Assembly (NCBI GenBank): GCA_008921705.1
Contig: VFFE01006834.1
Span: 1 to 64,000 of the forward strand
Source: Burhinus oedicnemus
Lineage: Eukaryota; Chordata; Aves; Charadriiformes; Burhinidae
Reading direction: 5' to 3'
Length of the DNA: 64,000 nucleotides
Positions 25,001-34,990 of the stretch are shown piece after piece. Position 1 is the first letter of the stretch, and every line of letters begins with the position of its first letter. The translations under genes were made by a program, and so were the position numbers. The notes beneath the pieces were generated by a model. The model was not told where the DNA came from. It searched no databases and saw only the letters and a list, made by a program, of their open reading frames with translations.

Positions 25001-25304
25001 CCAGTTGACCAGCGATAGTGAATTTGTGAGTGATGTGCAGACTGACTGATTTTACACATTTACACACTGTTAGTCTAATGATTTTCAAAGCTATTTAAAG
25101 TTTATGCTGCCCCGGTCTCCATTACACTTGCTAGACTGGTCTCCTCCTTATCCAGTATGCCTCATCCTTTAAACGGCTTTTCCCTGCCATCTGTATTATC
25201 AGGGAGAACGGAACGGTCTTGGAGGTTAGGCCACCAGACCAAAACTTAGCAGAATTGGTTTAATTGCATGACTGAGCTATAGACTCCCAGTGGATGAATC
25301 ACTT

Positions 25305-25440
25305 AGGACTCGATCTTGAAAGGTATCTGGGCCCCCAAAATGCAGACAGGGTTATTCCAAAATACTTGCACATCCAACCCTTGTTGACTGCGGTTGTCTT
25401 AGGTGCCTGAACACATCAAAAGTTGTCTGGCGAGGTAGGG
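25305..25440. repeat. ancient interspersed repeat fragment (AGGTGCCTAA type)
   Basis: The segment has, in order, TCTTGAAAGGTATCTGGGCC, CAAAATGCAGACAGGGTTATTCCAAAATACTTGC (25338-25371) and GTCTTAGGTGCCTGAACAC. These match the ordered phrases TCTTGACAGGTATTTAGGTGCC, AAAGATGCAGATAGG, ATTTTCAAAAGTGCC and TTAGGTGCC that I associate with a palindromic repeat of reptile and bird genomes. It is the most complete copy of that type in the window. Confidence 0.48.
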
Positions 25441-28400
25441 GCCTGACCCTGTGATGCAGTCAACAGGAAGACGAAAGACAGCCAGTGGCGTTGTATTAGG
25501 TGCTTATTGAACACAGAGCCATCTTATTTGTAAGCAAAGCTCAGGTGCAAGCTCAGAAGCACTTGCTTGAACGCCTGGCAGGATTAATGATGGAGAGTGC
25601 TGAGCTGGCAGCTCTCTTGCACTTCCTAAAGGGAAAGATTTGCCAAGACGGATCATAGCCTTAGAAGTAGTTAGCTCTTCTAACAGCAGGTGGAATTGTC
25701 TTTTGTTTTTCCAAATGCGTATATACATGCCTCCACACTGAAGAAAAATGGCCTAGAGGAATAATCCTATAGCTCTGATTCAGAGCGGCTAACATGCCAA
25801 GTTACCAGGAGGATGTCTCCTGGAAAAAAATAATCCTGATAGAAAGGGAGATTTCATACTGAGATATTTTTTATCGTAAAAGAGGAAGAGAGAGCCATGC
25901 ATGACAGACATTAGGCATGTTACTTAATTCACTACTGGAAAGTACCCCAGCACTAGGATAAGACAGGAGATGCGGGAGAACTGATGTAAAACAGAATATT
26001 AACGCTGGAATGTGAGCACTACTTTATCTTGAAAGTGCCCCTAATAAATATTTTCAGAGGTAAAAGATGATGTGAATCCACGGGGTATTAAAATCTGGAG
26101 GGGGAACTAGTCTGAAAACAGGTTTTGCAAGGAAGATGCTCCTCGGGGGCAGCGCTGAGGCTTGGGATGTGCTTCTTTCCTTTCCCACAGGTGAGCTGCC
26201 TGGCTGCCAGCGGAGCTCCAGCAGGGCTGGCACAAACCTTCCCGGCTCTCTGGCCTCCTTGGGCTCCCTTCCAGCTTCCCCGCGCCACAAAAGGATGCTG
26301 ATTTCTTTGTTGTGACAAATGTTGAATGACTCCTTATGGGAGAGATCTTGGGTTTGGTTTGGGCTATCACTGATTTCTGCCATCCCTTAGGTGCTATCCT
26401 GTGGGAATGTCAGAGGAAATGGGGATTTGATCCTGCGGTTTGTCTAAGGGCTGGTCCTAACCTGGATGGTTTGCCATTGCTAGAACATCCCGCAGGAGCA
26501 AAAATGGTGATGTATTCACTGTTGGGATAGGAGTTAGAAACCCTTTGCCAGAAAAATGTGTAATAACCTTCAAGGGGAACTGTGTAACACCACGCACTTC
26601 CTATAACGTGATTTTATAACGGAGGAAACAGGCGGGTCCAGGCAGTACGCTGCAGACAGAGCAGTGAGAGCTTGGAAGAAACCTTGGTGTGGACAGTCTC
26701 CACTGCTCAGCACAGGGACAAGGGCAAAGCCCAGGGCCACCACCGCTGCAGGACAGTCTGGTGAGCCACCTGCAGCTGCTCCAAGCCAGCAAGGCTGAAG
26801 AAAAGCAGTGGCAAAGCTGTGAGAAAGCTACGGCCAGCTCTGGTATGAGCTCTAGCAGAGCACAGACCTGCAAGTAACACAGGGCTCGAGGGCTGCTAGT
26901 CCTTCAGCTATGAAAGAGGACACCTACCAGGAGGTGTCACAGGAGGGATTTTGTCATTGGAAAGCCTAGAAGAGATGGCAAGTACTGCTGGCAGCAAAGT
27001 TAAGTCTAATTAAAGGGCTAATTACAGCACTGAAAAGTGAAGTTAATGACAACAGTTAAACAAAGCCATATAACAGTATGTAGTAATTTAGCAGTGACAT
27101 GTACCTTCTCAACCTGCTGACTCTGAGGTGACAACGTTGCAGGGCTATATTAAAGGAAATACCAATCCTACAGATAAAAACAAACGTATTTTGAGTGGTT
27201 GAGTCTGTCTCCTGTCTTTAGAGCGACTGCCAACCCGAGACCTCCAGCATCCACCAGTGGAGAGCAGAAGAGGTTACTGTGCCGTGGTTGCTGGATGCCA
27301 ACCCCTGCTGCACTTCAGGAGTGATTCTGTGTGTGGACGAGGCCATCTGCACTGCTGCCGAGTTTCTGAGCAGGAGAGCCCTGGCAAAACCTCCGCGCGA
27401 GCAGCTGAATTGTCTCCTGGGCTCTCTTAGGCCCTCTGATGTGTGAACGCAGAGCGGCAGTGAGGATCCAGCTCTTCTAACCTGTTAAAGTTGTGGATGA
27501 AAATACACATCGCTGCCCTTGAAGAAGTGGAATCAGAGGAGTCTGTGATAGGGGAGCGTGGCATGGATGAAAGAAGAATGTGAAGGACTTTGAACATGTA
27601 AGAGAATGTGAACAGGGGCGATCCCAGAAGAGAAATTCTTCAGGGAATTAGAAGGAAAATAGATGTTAGGGAGGCAGGATTAAAACTGTTTGAAGTCAGA
27701 GGGGGGAAGCTGGATTTTAGTTTTGATCATGAAAAGGCCGAGAGGAGGGCGAGTAATCTGAAATCAAAGTACAAAAGGAAATCAAACCTGAACATTAAAC
27801 AACCTGCAAATCTCTCCCTTGAAGAGATGAGATCCAAGGAGCCAATAAAGCAAGGTGAGGGGTTTTCTTAGATCCTTGCAGAGGGACAGCCTCCACCTGG
27901 AGAAGGGCCTAAAATTCCCTCTAGTCTGACAGAGAGGGGGAGACAGCGAATGCTTGCCATGGCCAAGAAAGTCTCACTCACGATGTGCCTTGGAGGAAGG
28001 ACCAGCAGGTTAGCACCCATATCCCCACGAGAGCAAAAGGGAGTTGTGCGGTAAATGGTTTTTGGTTTTTTTGTTTCTCCGCTCCCCCCCTCAATGGGAA
28101 TAATGTTTTCTCTCCTCTTAAGTGCCCAGTTCTGGCACTGTCCAAATAGCTGAACTTTTTTTCTCTTTGCTGAAACCCTCGGACGATGCCCCTGAGTCAG
28201 GCTGGCTGTGAGCCAGAGGAAAAATCACAGCTTCTGCAGCGAGATCCCTATTTAAGCTGCCGCTGAGCTGGGTGCGTACGTGTGTGCACGCGTGTGTGAA
28301 GTGTCCTGCCAAGTTGATGGGCTGGAGCTTCAGAATTAACAATGTTGACTCAGGCCTGAAGACTTTAAAAGAGTGTATATCAACAGATTTTAAAGATCTT

Positions 28401-30317
28401 AAAATATACAGCTTGAGTAGCCTTAGGTTTCTCAGGCAGCTGCCAAATCAAACTGAATAATAAAATAAAGCTGAATAATAAAGTGATCACACAGTGTAAG
28501 ATCAAGACAGGGCCGAGATGGAGGCACCTCCAGTAATTACTGGATTGGGAACAGCCTCCTGACAAGCCTTGAGTTTCTGCTGACATGCTGAGAACCAAAA
28601 CCAGCAACAAAATTTCCCCAAATGAAAACAGCTCTTCCCTCGCCTCCCGACTTAACTCCCTGTTTACTCCTTTTGCTCTTCGCTGTCAGCAAGACCTGGC
28701 TAGGAGAGGTGCCAGGCAGGGCAGATGAGCCTGGGATGAGATGTTGCTGGTCCAGAACAATAGTGGCGGGGAGGAGAAGAGCTGGGAGCAACCCGGGGCC
28801 AGATGGAGCCTGCAGTCAAAGGAGGACTGGATCCCAAAGAGGGGTGATGTTGATGGAGATGTGAACCCGGCACCAAAAAGCACCAATCTCTGCTTTTAGA
28901 CTGCTGCCCACACCTAGGAGGTCTGTGTCCTCTTGCCCTCTCCGTAAGGGCTGACAGTGCAAGTCATATATGCCAGTGTCGCCTATTGAGGCCCAGTCTG
29001 AGCCCAGCAATGGATGGCTACCCGTACCCATGCTGCCCCAGCGTTTCCCATCGCCTTGCATGGAGCCATAGCACCTTCCGTCTTTCTCTGCTTTTTATTA
29101 GTGGTTTTGCTTAAAAGCCAGCAAAAATCAATATTAAAAGCCCAGCGAGGATTTAAAAAAAAATAAATAAAAAATCAAATTGCCTTGAGATGCTCGTTCA
29201 TCATGATTTGTGTTGCAATAATGCTGCAAAGCTCTAAAAGGCTCAAATAGGAAACCAGTTTGCCTTAGAGCTACATAAGTTTTGTTTGGGGGCCTAGAGG
29301 TTTTGGATGAAAAGATTTCATTTTTTGATAAAAACATTCTGGCAAAAATGAAGCTATTGAGAAAGGGGAACCAATTTTTATTCCTTTTTGGTGACATTTT
29401 TCATGAGATAAAATGTAATTCCTGAGAAGGTCTAACTCTGGTCCTTTTTCATTCTTAAAATGTTTCTTTCTCTCTAGGCTCTCGGCATCTATTTCCCATT
29501 GTCCTTTCAGAGTGCCAGGGCAAATATATCTTTCTATTTTGGTATTGTCAAGAGGTAAGGTTTGTAGGGAAAGGTAATATCTTTTCTTAGAGCAACTGAT
29601 AGAACTGGGAAAAAAAGGACTTATTTTTGGATATAGAAGCCCTGTCTGGCTCTTTTGTTTATAAATTACCCTTCTGTTCTCCTGGAGACCTTCCTGTCTC
29701 TACGCTGAACTCTCTTAACTCTAGCATATATACTCAAAAAGTGTGCTCATCATTTATCTTTACTGCTACTGCAATCTTCTCGTCACCTCTGCTTTCTTTC
29801 CTTCTTCAGCTACTTACTCTTCTCTGTTTTGCAATCTTCTCAAGTGGCATCTGTAGCTGATATTTTATTACTTGTGTATGCCTTTTTCTAAGCCTCCATT
29901 ATTTGGGGCATATCCTTTGTTATCTGTGTTAGTCTTTTCTATGCCCTAGGGATATTTATCGCTAATTGATTCACATAAATGGGAAGGTAAACATTCATTT
30001 CTCTTAGAACACACATTTTACTTGCAGCGGGACAATCCCTAGAGCTTTTATTCTTTCTTTCTTTTCTTTGTGGTGTTATGCGTAGCTGGAGCTGCAATGG
30101 AACAGAGCACACCTCTGGTAAGGTCGGCACTGCCCTGAGCAGCATATTTGGGATTTACGTTGCCGCCTTTGAGATTCAGTGACCGCACTGGGCGGTGTAA
30201 CAGTTTCCACAGAAGTCAGCGTTGGATGTACCTCCACCTCTCTGCGGGGGAAGTATCCCCTGCAAGCCCTTAAGAGGGACAGACAGACAGACTGAGGCTT
30301 GCGGAGGAGGGAGGGAA
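25441..30317. other. non-genic stretch, no recognised gene
   Basis: Mixed composition. A 27-nt alternating purine-pyrimidine tract is at 28272-28298, and an A-rich patch is at 29154-29176. The purine-rich stretch 27540-27860 contains an 87-codon basic frame (27608-27871) of unknown identity and no domain. The interval 29620-29940 is T/C-rich. No CR1 or MIR was recognised here. Confidence 0.5.
28272..28298. other. 27-nt alternating purine-pyrimidine tract (Z-DNA type)
   Basis: Every step from 28272 to 28298 alternates purine and pyrimidine, mixing GT, GC, AC and CG steps (GTGCGTACGTGTGTGCACGC and onward). Such tracts can adopt the left-handed Z form under negative supercoiling. Whether this one does so in the cell is unknown. 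Confidence 0.75.
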
Positions 30318-30640
30318 TCGGTTCTGTTCAACATTTCCATTAACAACCTGGGTGATGGAATAGATAGTACGCTTATTAAATTTACAGATGGCACCAAGCT
30401 AGGAGGGACTGCAAATATATTGGACATCAGGATGAGAATTCAAATGAGTTCAACAAATTGCAGAAATAGTTTTGGGGAAAAAAAAAGGAATGAAATTAGA
30501 GACAAGTGCAAGGCACGAAACTTGGGCTGAAATAATCAATGCACAGAGGATGAGGAAGAGGCAGAGGTTCTGCAGAAAGGGAACTGATGAAGAGAGGAAA
30601 GTAAAGATTGGACCAGAATGTCAGCAAGTCTCCGTGTCAC
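30318..30640 (+). mobile_element. old CR1 LINE fragment with RT palm relic
   Basis: The plus-strand frame reads SVLFNISINNLGDGIDSTL, then KFTDGTKLGG and TANILD. This corresponds to the CR1 ORF2 reverse-transcriptase segment around the catalytic F-A-D-D motif (consensus FADDTKLGG). The second catalytic aspartate is replaced by glycine, so the enzyme would be inactive even without the frameshifts that follow an A9 tract at 30478-30486. Nucleotide similarity continues through GACAAGTGCAAGGCACGAAA, CTGCAGAAAGGGAACTGAT and a CAGCAAG segment near 30621, then fades. Both ends are lost. The divergence suggests it is older than the CR1 copies at 5346 and 8142. Confidence 0.85.
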
Positions 30641-31839
30641 GTTGGTGGGAAGAAAGGGTAGGACATCAAAGTAACAGGCTCCTTTTACAGTGGAAGTGAT
30701 GCAGGCTCGGTATAGAAAGGCCTTTTGATGGCGAGCAGTGTTCAGCATGGGGTGAGGATGCTGAGGAAGAGCATCTCCCGGGGTGGGACACATAGAGATG
30801 ATACAGCTGTGGGGCAGGGGGATGGAGCAGCAACTCCTCAAGATCCCCGGTGGATGTGCTTCTCACCCTTGTGCCCACAGGAGACTTGACGTGTGAAGAG
30901 ACAAATTCCTCATTTAGGATCCCACGGGAACTGCGCACAGCCCGCTCTCTCCCCACGGCCCAGGAGGCACTGCAGCTCCACGGTCTCCCTGTGCTCCCGG
31001 TCTCTCTCTGCACTGCTGCCCTGGGCTCTGACCCTAGCCGAGATGCTCCTCTAGGATGTGAGCATCAGTTTGTCTTGGTAATATATGGAGCGGTCTGTAG
31101 GTAGACCAGGAAAGTAGGCTTTTCTATTTTTTTTTTCCTCACTTCACTAGACATAACAGTTCTGGTAAGAGGAGGATATGAGTTTAACTATGCTGTTGGC
31201 CTTGAGGCTTTAGGTATCAAGGAGAGATTATTTCAGAGATCAAACTGAATGCTGATTCGAGGGAGTAGCTCATCCCTTTGGAGTGCTCCAGAAGGAAAAG
31301 GGAACATTGTCAGTTCAATCTACTGTGGAATTTATAGTATTAATGATCTGAAGAACACTTTAGGGATTTCTGTCAGATGTCTATTTTAATTTAAACTCTT
31401 GGGTGTTTAACTACCCAAAATATTGAGTTCTAGTCATTATAAAAACTAATAACTGACTTATTTTGCTGCTAATTCAGAAACTGAGGTTAATTATCTATAG
31501 TGAAGGGATATGGTACTAATCTAAAGTCTACCTGAATAAGACACTGTGGTTAATTGATTCCCCCTGAAATGACAAAAGATTTCTTCAGAGGGAAAAGATG
31601 TTTAGTATTCTGGGCTTTCTCGAAGGTACTAGCTTTTGCATCTCATGAATGGGTTTTTTGTTTGGCTTTATCAGCTGTACCTTATCCTTTTCTTATTGTT
31701 ATTACTGCTTTATTTTTATGAAAAAAATAAAAATAAAAAATGGATGATTATGAATTTTACAGGTGAGAGCCCATCTGCTGCATCCCTTTGATACGCAATA
31801 CACCTCGTGTACCAGGTGCTTACAACAATGCATTACCCC

Positions 31840-31990
31840 ATGGAAGTCAGTGGGAATTGTTTGATGTCCAATCCACACACATGGGATCGCACCTATGAAC
31901 TCGGCATCCGTGTTTGATCCAGGTACCTGGGTGCTTCAGCAGAGCTGCATGCTTCTGGGTGAGCACAGTCAGGATTTGGCCCGGCTGACT
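31840..31990. repeat. possible ancient repeat fragment
   Basis: TGGAAGTCAGTGGGAATTGT at the start and CAGGATTTGGCCC at the end are the two flanking phrases of a common sauropsid repeat (GAAGTCAGTGGGAATTTTGCC...AGGATTTGGCCC). The middle about 100 bp does not match what I remember, so this may be an insertion or a related member. Confidence 0.4.
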
Positions 31991-32400
31991 TCTCTGAAAT
32001 CATAGAGCACGTTAATCTCGGAGCTGAAATTGCTTCCTTGCTCTCTGTCCTGCGTTCTCTCTGCTCTGCCATTCCCTTTCTCAAGGGCTGTGAATCTGCC
32101 CACTCTCCCACTAGTTTATTTAATAAAAATTACTTTCTAAGCCAACTGCAAGCAGCTAAAAAAATTAATTTAAACTTCCCCTAAAGTGTATTTGTCAATG
32201 TCCACTGTTGTAATTCATTACGTTGTATCCTAGCATACCCTGAACATGGCAGTGTCAGAATTCTGATGATGTAGTGCAGTCTCCATGTATAATACATCAC
32301 GAGAACAGTTTCAACTTGGATGATATATGAAGCCAGCCTGGGAGGATTTTGAAAATAGACCTAAATTTTGAGAATTTTTTTGTGTAACTTTGAATGGTTG

Positions 32401-32420
32401 AAGGCTTCACCTGAAGCCTT
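32401..32420. repeat. perfect 9-bp inverted repeat, 2-nt spacer
   Basis: AAGGCTTCA at 32401-32409 is the exact reverse complement of TGAAGCCTT at 32412-32420, with CC between. No surrounding feature explains it. Confidence 0.85.
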
Positions 32421-32640
32421 TACGAAGTATCTAGATGTTTTTTCCCTTGCCGAGCAAGAGTTAGCAATGTCAATTAACCTACTGGGGCTTTGTGTGTATG
32501 CGTCACATCTATTTACCTAGCTTATTTTGCAATACTGCCTTGACCTGGTTGTGTTTAGAACAAAATATTAAATGTGATTACGGTCTAAATTGGACAACGT
32601 GCAGTTCAGATGGGCTTGTGAGTGACGGGATTATGTATGG

Positions 32641-32760
32641 TCAGGGTGGATGGGGCTATGAGCAACCTGGTCCAGTGGAAGGTGTCCCTGCCCATGGCAG
32701 GGGGGTTGGAACTAGATGGTCTTTAAAGTCCCTTCCAACTCTAACCGTTCTATGATTCCA
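32641..32760 (+). mobile_element. CR1 LINE 3' terminal fragment
   Basis: This is the last about 120 bp of a CR1 in forward orientation. GGATGGGGCTATGAGCAACC, CAGTGGAAGGTGTCCCTGCC and GTTGGAACTAGATGGTCTTT are followed by CCCTTCCAACTCTAACCGTT and the octamer tail TTCTATGATTCCA. It is close to the family consensus as I know it, so probably among the younger insertions here. It is strongly 5'-truncated, with no coding content. Confidence 0.94.
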
Positions 32761-33158
32761 TGTAGATGTGATGAGCATGGTTGTCTTACTGCATGGGATC
32801 AAACCCTCCCATCTGAATATTGTACTTCTGAGTAGAAGGCATCAGGCTTTTCTAACAAAAAGAGCTGGTTTGTAAAGAATGTGTTGGGTGGTGTAGCTGG
32901 ATGTAACTGAACGCTGAGAGGGCAGAAGAGCAAGAAGGAGCAGAGAACAAAAGCTGGAATGTGTAAACTAAGAGCAGATAAATAAGAGGGCAAAAACAGC
33001 AGGAAGAGGGAGGAAGAAGTGCGTGGAAAAAATGGGAACAACCATTGATCTTTGCTTACGGGCAAATAGCTTGTTACCAGGGCAGGTCAGGACTTTCTCT
33101 TCAAATTGTTTTTCAGTGCAAACTTTAGAAAAATAAAAGAAACATGAGCAGAGAGCAA

Positions 33159-33212
33159 CTCCTCTCCCTCCGCTCCCTTCCTCTCCTCCCTCCTCTCCCT
33201 CCTCTCTCCTCT
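33159..33212. repeat. polypyrimidine (CT-rich) low-complexity tract
   Basis: A run of 54 bases composed only of C and T apart from one G at 33172. It has an irregular mix of CCTCT and CTCC units rather than a clean microsatellite. The run ends in CTCTAGAAG, which is not a strong splice acceptor context. Confidence 0.85.
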
Positions 33213-34859
33213 AGAAGCCACATACTCCAACCAGCTCTCTTTTTGCGAGAGGGGGGTCTGACTGAGCTTGTGCAGTGGCGTAAGGTGAGTGTGAAATGGA
33301 CTTCACGCTGCCGTGCTGTGCCCCATCAGTAGGAAGCAATTCCTGCGCTTTTCAACGTAACTGCCTTGGTTTGTCAGGGCTGTGGTAGAGAAAAAAAACT
33401 ATCTGAGTGTGTGAAGGAACATTTAAAGTGTTATCGAACAGTAGTAAGCATTTAGCCCGACTCAATGTTCGAACTTAATTACCAGGAAAATGCTCTATAT
33501 TATGAAGATTTAAATCATTTAACAAGCCTTGTGTGAGTCTTAATGCTTTTCTATTACTGTCTTTTTCATACGCTTTTTGTTTGGCAGGACAAAAGCAATA
33601 GTTAGCATAGACTCCCGGCACAGGGATCACCTCTTGTTTTGCACAAGATGCTTTTCATTAGGAGAAAAATGGTGGAGTAGTTTGCTCTGTTGATCGCTAA
33701 ATCTGGGGGGAAGGAGACAGCAGCCCCTTTGTAGCCAGGCTGTTTCTGTACAAACTTCAGCAGGGTTCGGAGCAGGGAGGATGCTCAATTCCTCACCCGA
33801 GGAATGGGCCCTGGTGTGGTAACTCCTGCCATGCATTGAAGGGAGCAGCTGCTTGTGGTGATTTGTATTTCGATGTCGTGCTACATCCACACCTGAAGAA
33901 ACAGCTGTAAGGGGAAAAGAGAGGGGAAATATTGTAGGCTGAAAGAGCAAATCGAACAGCGAGGTAAATGCTGGGCTAGGGCTTGTTTACCTCTTGTCTA
34001 AACTAAAGCCCTTACTAGGGCCATGGTTTGATGAAAAAGTAAATCTGACTTTAGGACCTTAATTACCCAATCCCATAGCGGTAACATGGCGTGGAGCACT
34101 GATGCAGCACAGACCCACTCTGCGCATCCAAAAACTGTGAGGAGCTGGAGTACCGGTCAGAGGCCGGCTCCCACCATATCCCTTCCCTGGGTTTTTCTCC
34201 CTGCCGTCTCCCTGACTCCCAGCCCCTTCTCCCCTGCACAACGCAGACAGAGGGATCTGCAACGCAAACCATTGGAGAAGGCTCCGAGTCGGATGGAGCG
34301 AGCGCAGCCCTCCTTACTCGGCAGGTGGTGGCACCCCGCAGGAGTGCCTGCCAGAGGTGCCGGCTGGAATTCCGATGTGCTGTAAATAAACCTAGCCCAG
34401 CCGCTCTGCCACAGCTCCCCTGCTTTGGCTGGTTTGTGGGTCACCAGATGTTCCTGCCAGGGAGATGCAATGTGTGCGCTCCGTAATGGGTTCAGAGCGA
34501 TCCCTCCACTGAGTAACAACCCTGCACAAATTCTCTGTGTTAAGCATGGATCAAAGGTGTAATATATGTGTCTCCCTAGGCAGTAAGTCCTAATTCCACC
34601 TTCTGCTGAAATAGCCTAATTTAGTGTATAAGCTTTTCTGTATGGCCAACAAGTACAGCAAGCTGGGACGTGGACCTACTGGATTTACAGATTTGGTGAT
34701 AAGGGGCTCGTTTCTTCTCTTGTCCTTGTAATTAGATACTGTCTAAGCACTTGCACCTCGTTGTTGAACATCTTTTTGGAAGCAGTTTTTATTTTTTATT
34801 ATTCTTGTGATCCCTCATATTTTCAATATCCTGACGAACACTCAATCCTCCTTTGTCTC

Positions 34860-34990
34860 CTGTGTGATATGAACGCTTCCGATGCCTCCTGTGGTGGGCA
34901 GTTCCATGGCTTACGCGTTGCGTAAGACTGATTTCCTCAAATCGGTCGTAAATTATCGATTTTCATTCTCATCCACGTGCCCCCAGCAGG
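34860..34990 (-). mobile_element. ancient CR1-like LINE fragment
   Basis: On the minus strand, 34941-34885 reads EISLTQRVSH and, after a frame slip, W-N. This fits the CR1/L3-clade ORF2 carboxy-terminal block of the form YFFTQRVxxLWNSLP. The same block is [15 protein letters not shown] in the younger copy at 8142-8824. The plus-strand phrases GGCAGTTCCATGGCTTACGC and ATTTCCTCAAATCGGTCGTA also match the antisense phrases of old reptile CR1 copies. It is strongly decayed, with uncertain edges. Confidence 0.48.

Larger units (their letters stand above)
17463..25304. other. non-genic stretch, low feature density
   Basis: Short (TG)n runs lie at 17612-17624 and 19809-19821. A NotI site, GCGGCCGC, at 19100-19107 lies in a mild GC-rich patch (19080-19200). 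Weak repeat scraps lie at 19675-19735 and 22030-22075. An AT-rich repeat-free block at 24815-25110 includes the symmetric ATGTAATTAGTACAT and looks enhancer-like. Overlapping ORFs at 18794-19255 and 20955-21567 look random. I see no exon or RNA gene. Confidence 0.5.
30641..32640. other. non-genic stretch between CR1 copies
   Basis: The first 150 bp may be a further, unrecognisably decayed part of the upstream CR1. The interval 31330-31760 is AT-rich, with an A-rich run at 31720-31740. A perfect palindrome lies at 32401-32420. The interval 31840-31990 holds a possible ancient repeat scrap. No gene is supported. Confidence 0.5.

Noticed and set aside
27608..27871. 87-codon basic ORF in a purine-rich region
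   Set aside because: The Lys/Arg/Glu richness follows from the purine-rich strand, and no domain or homolog was recognised.
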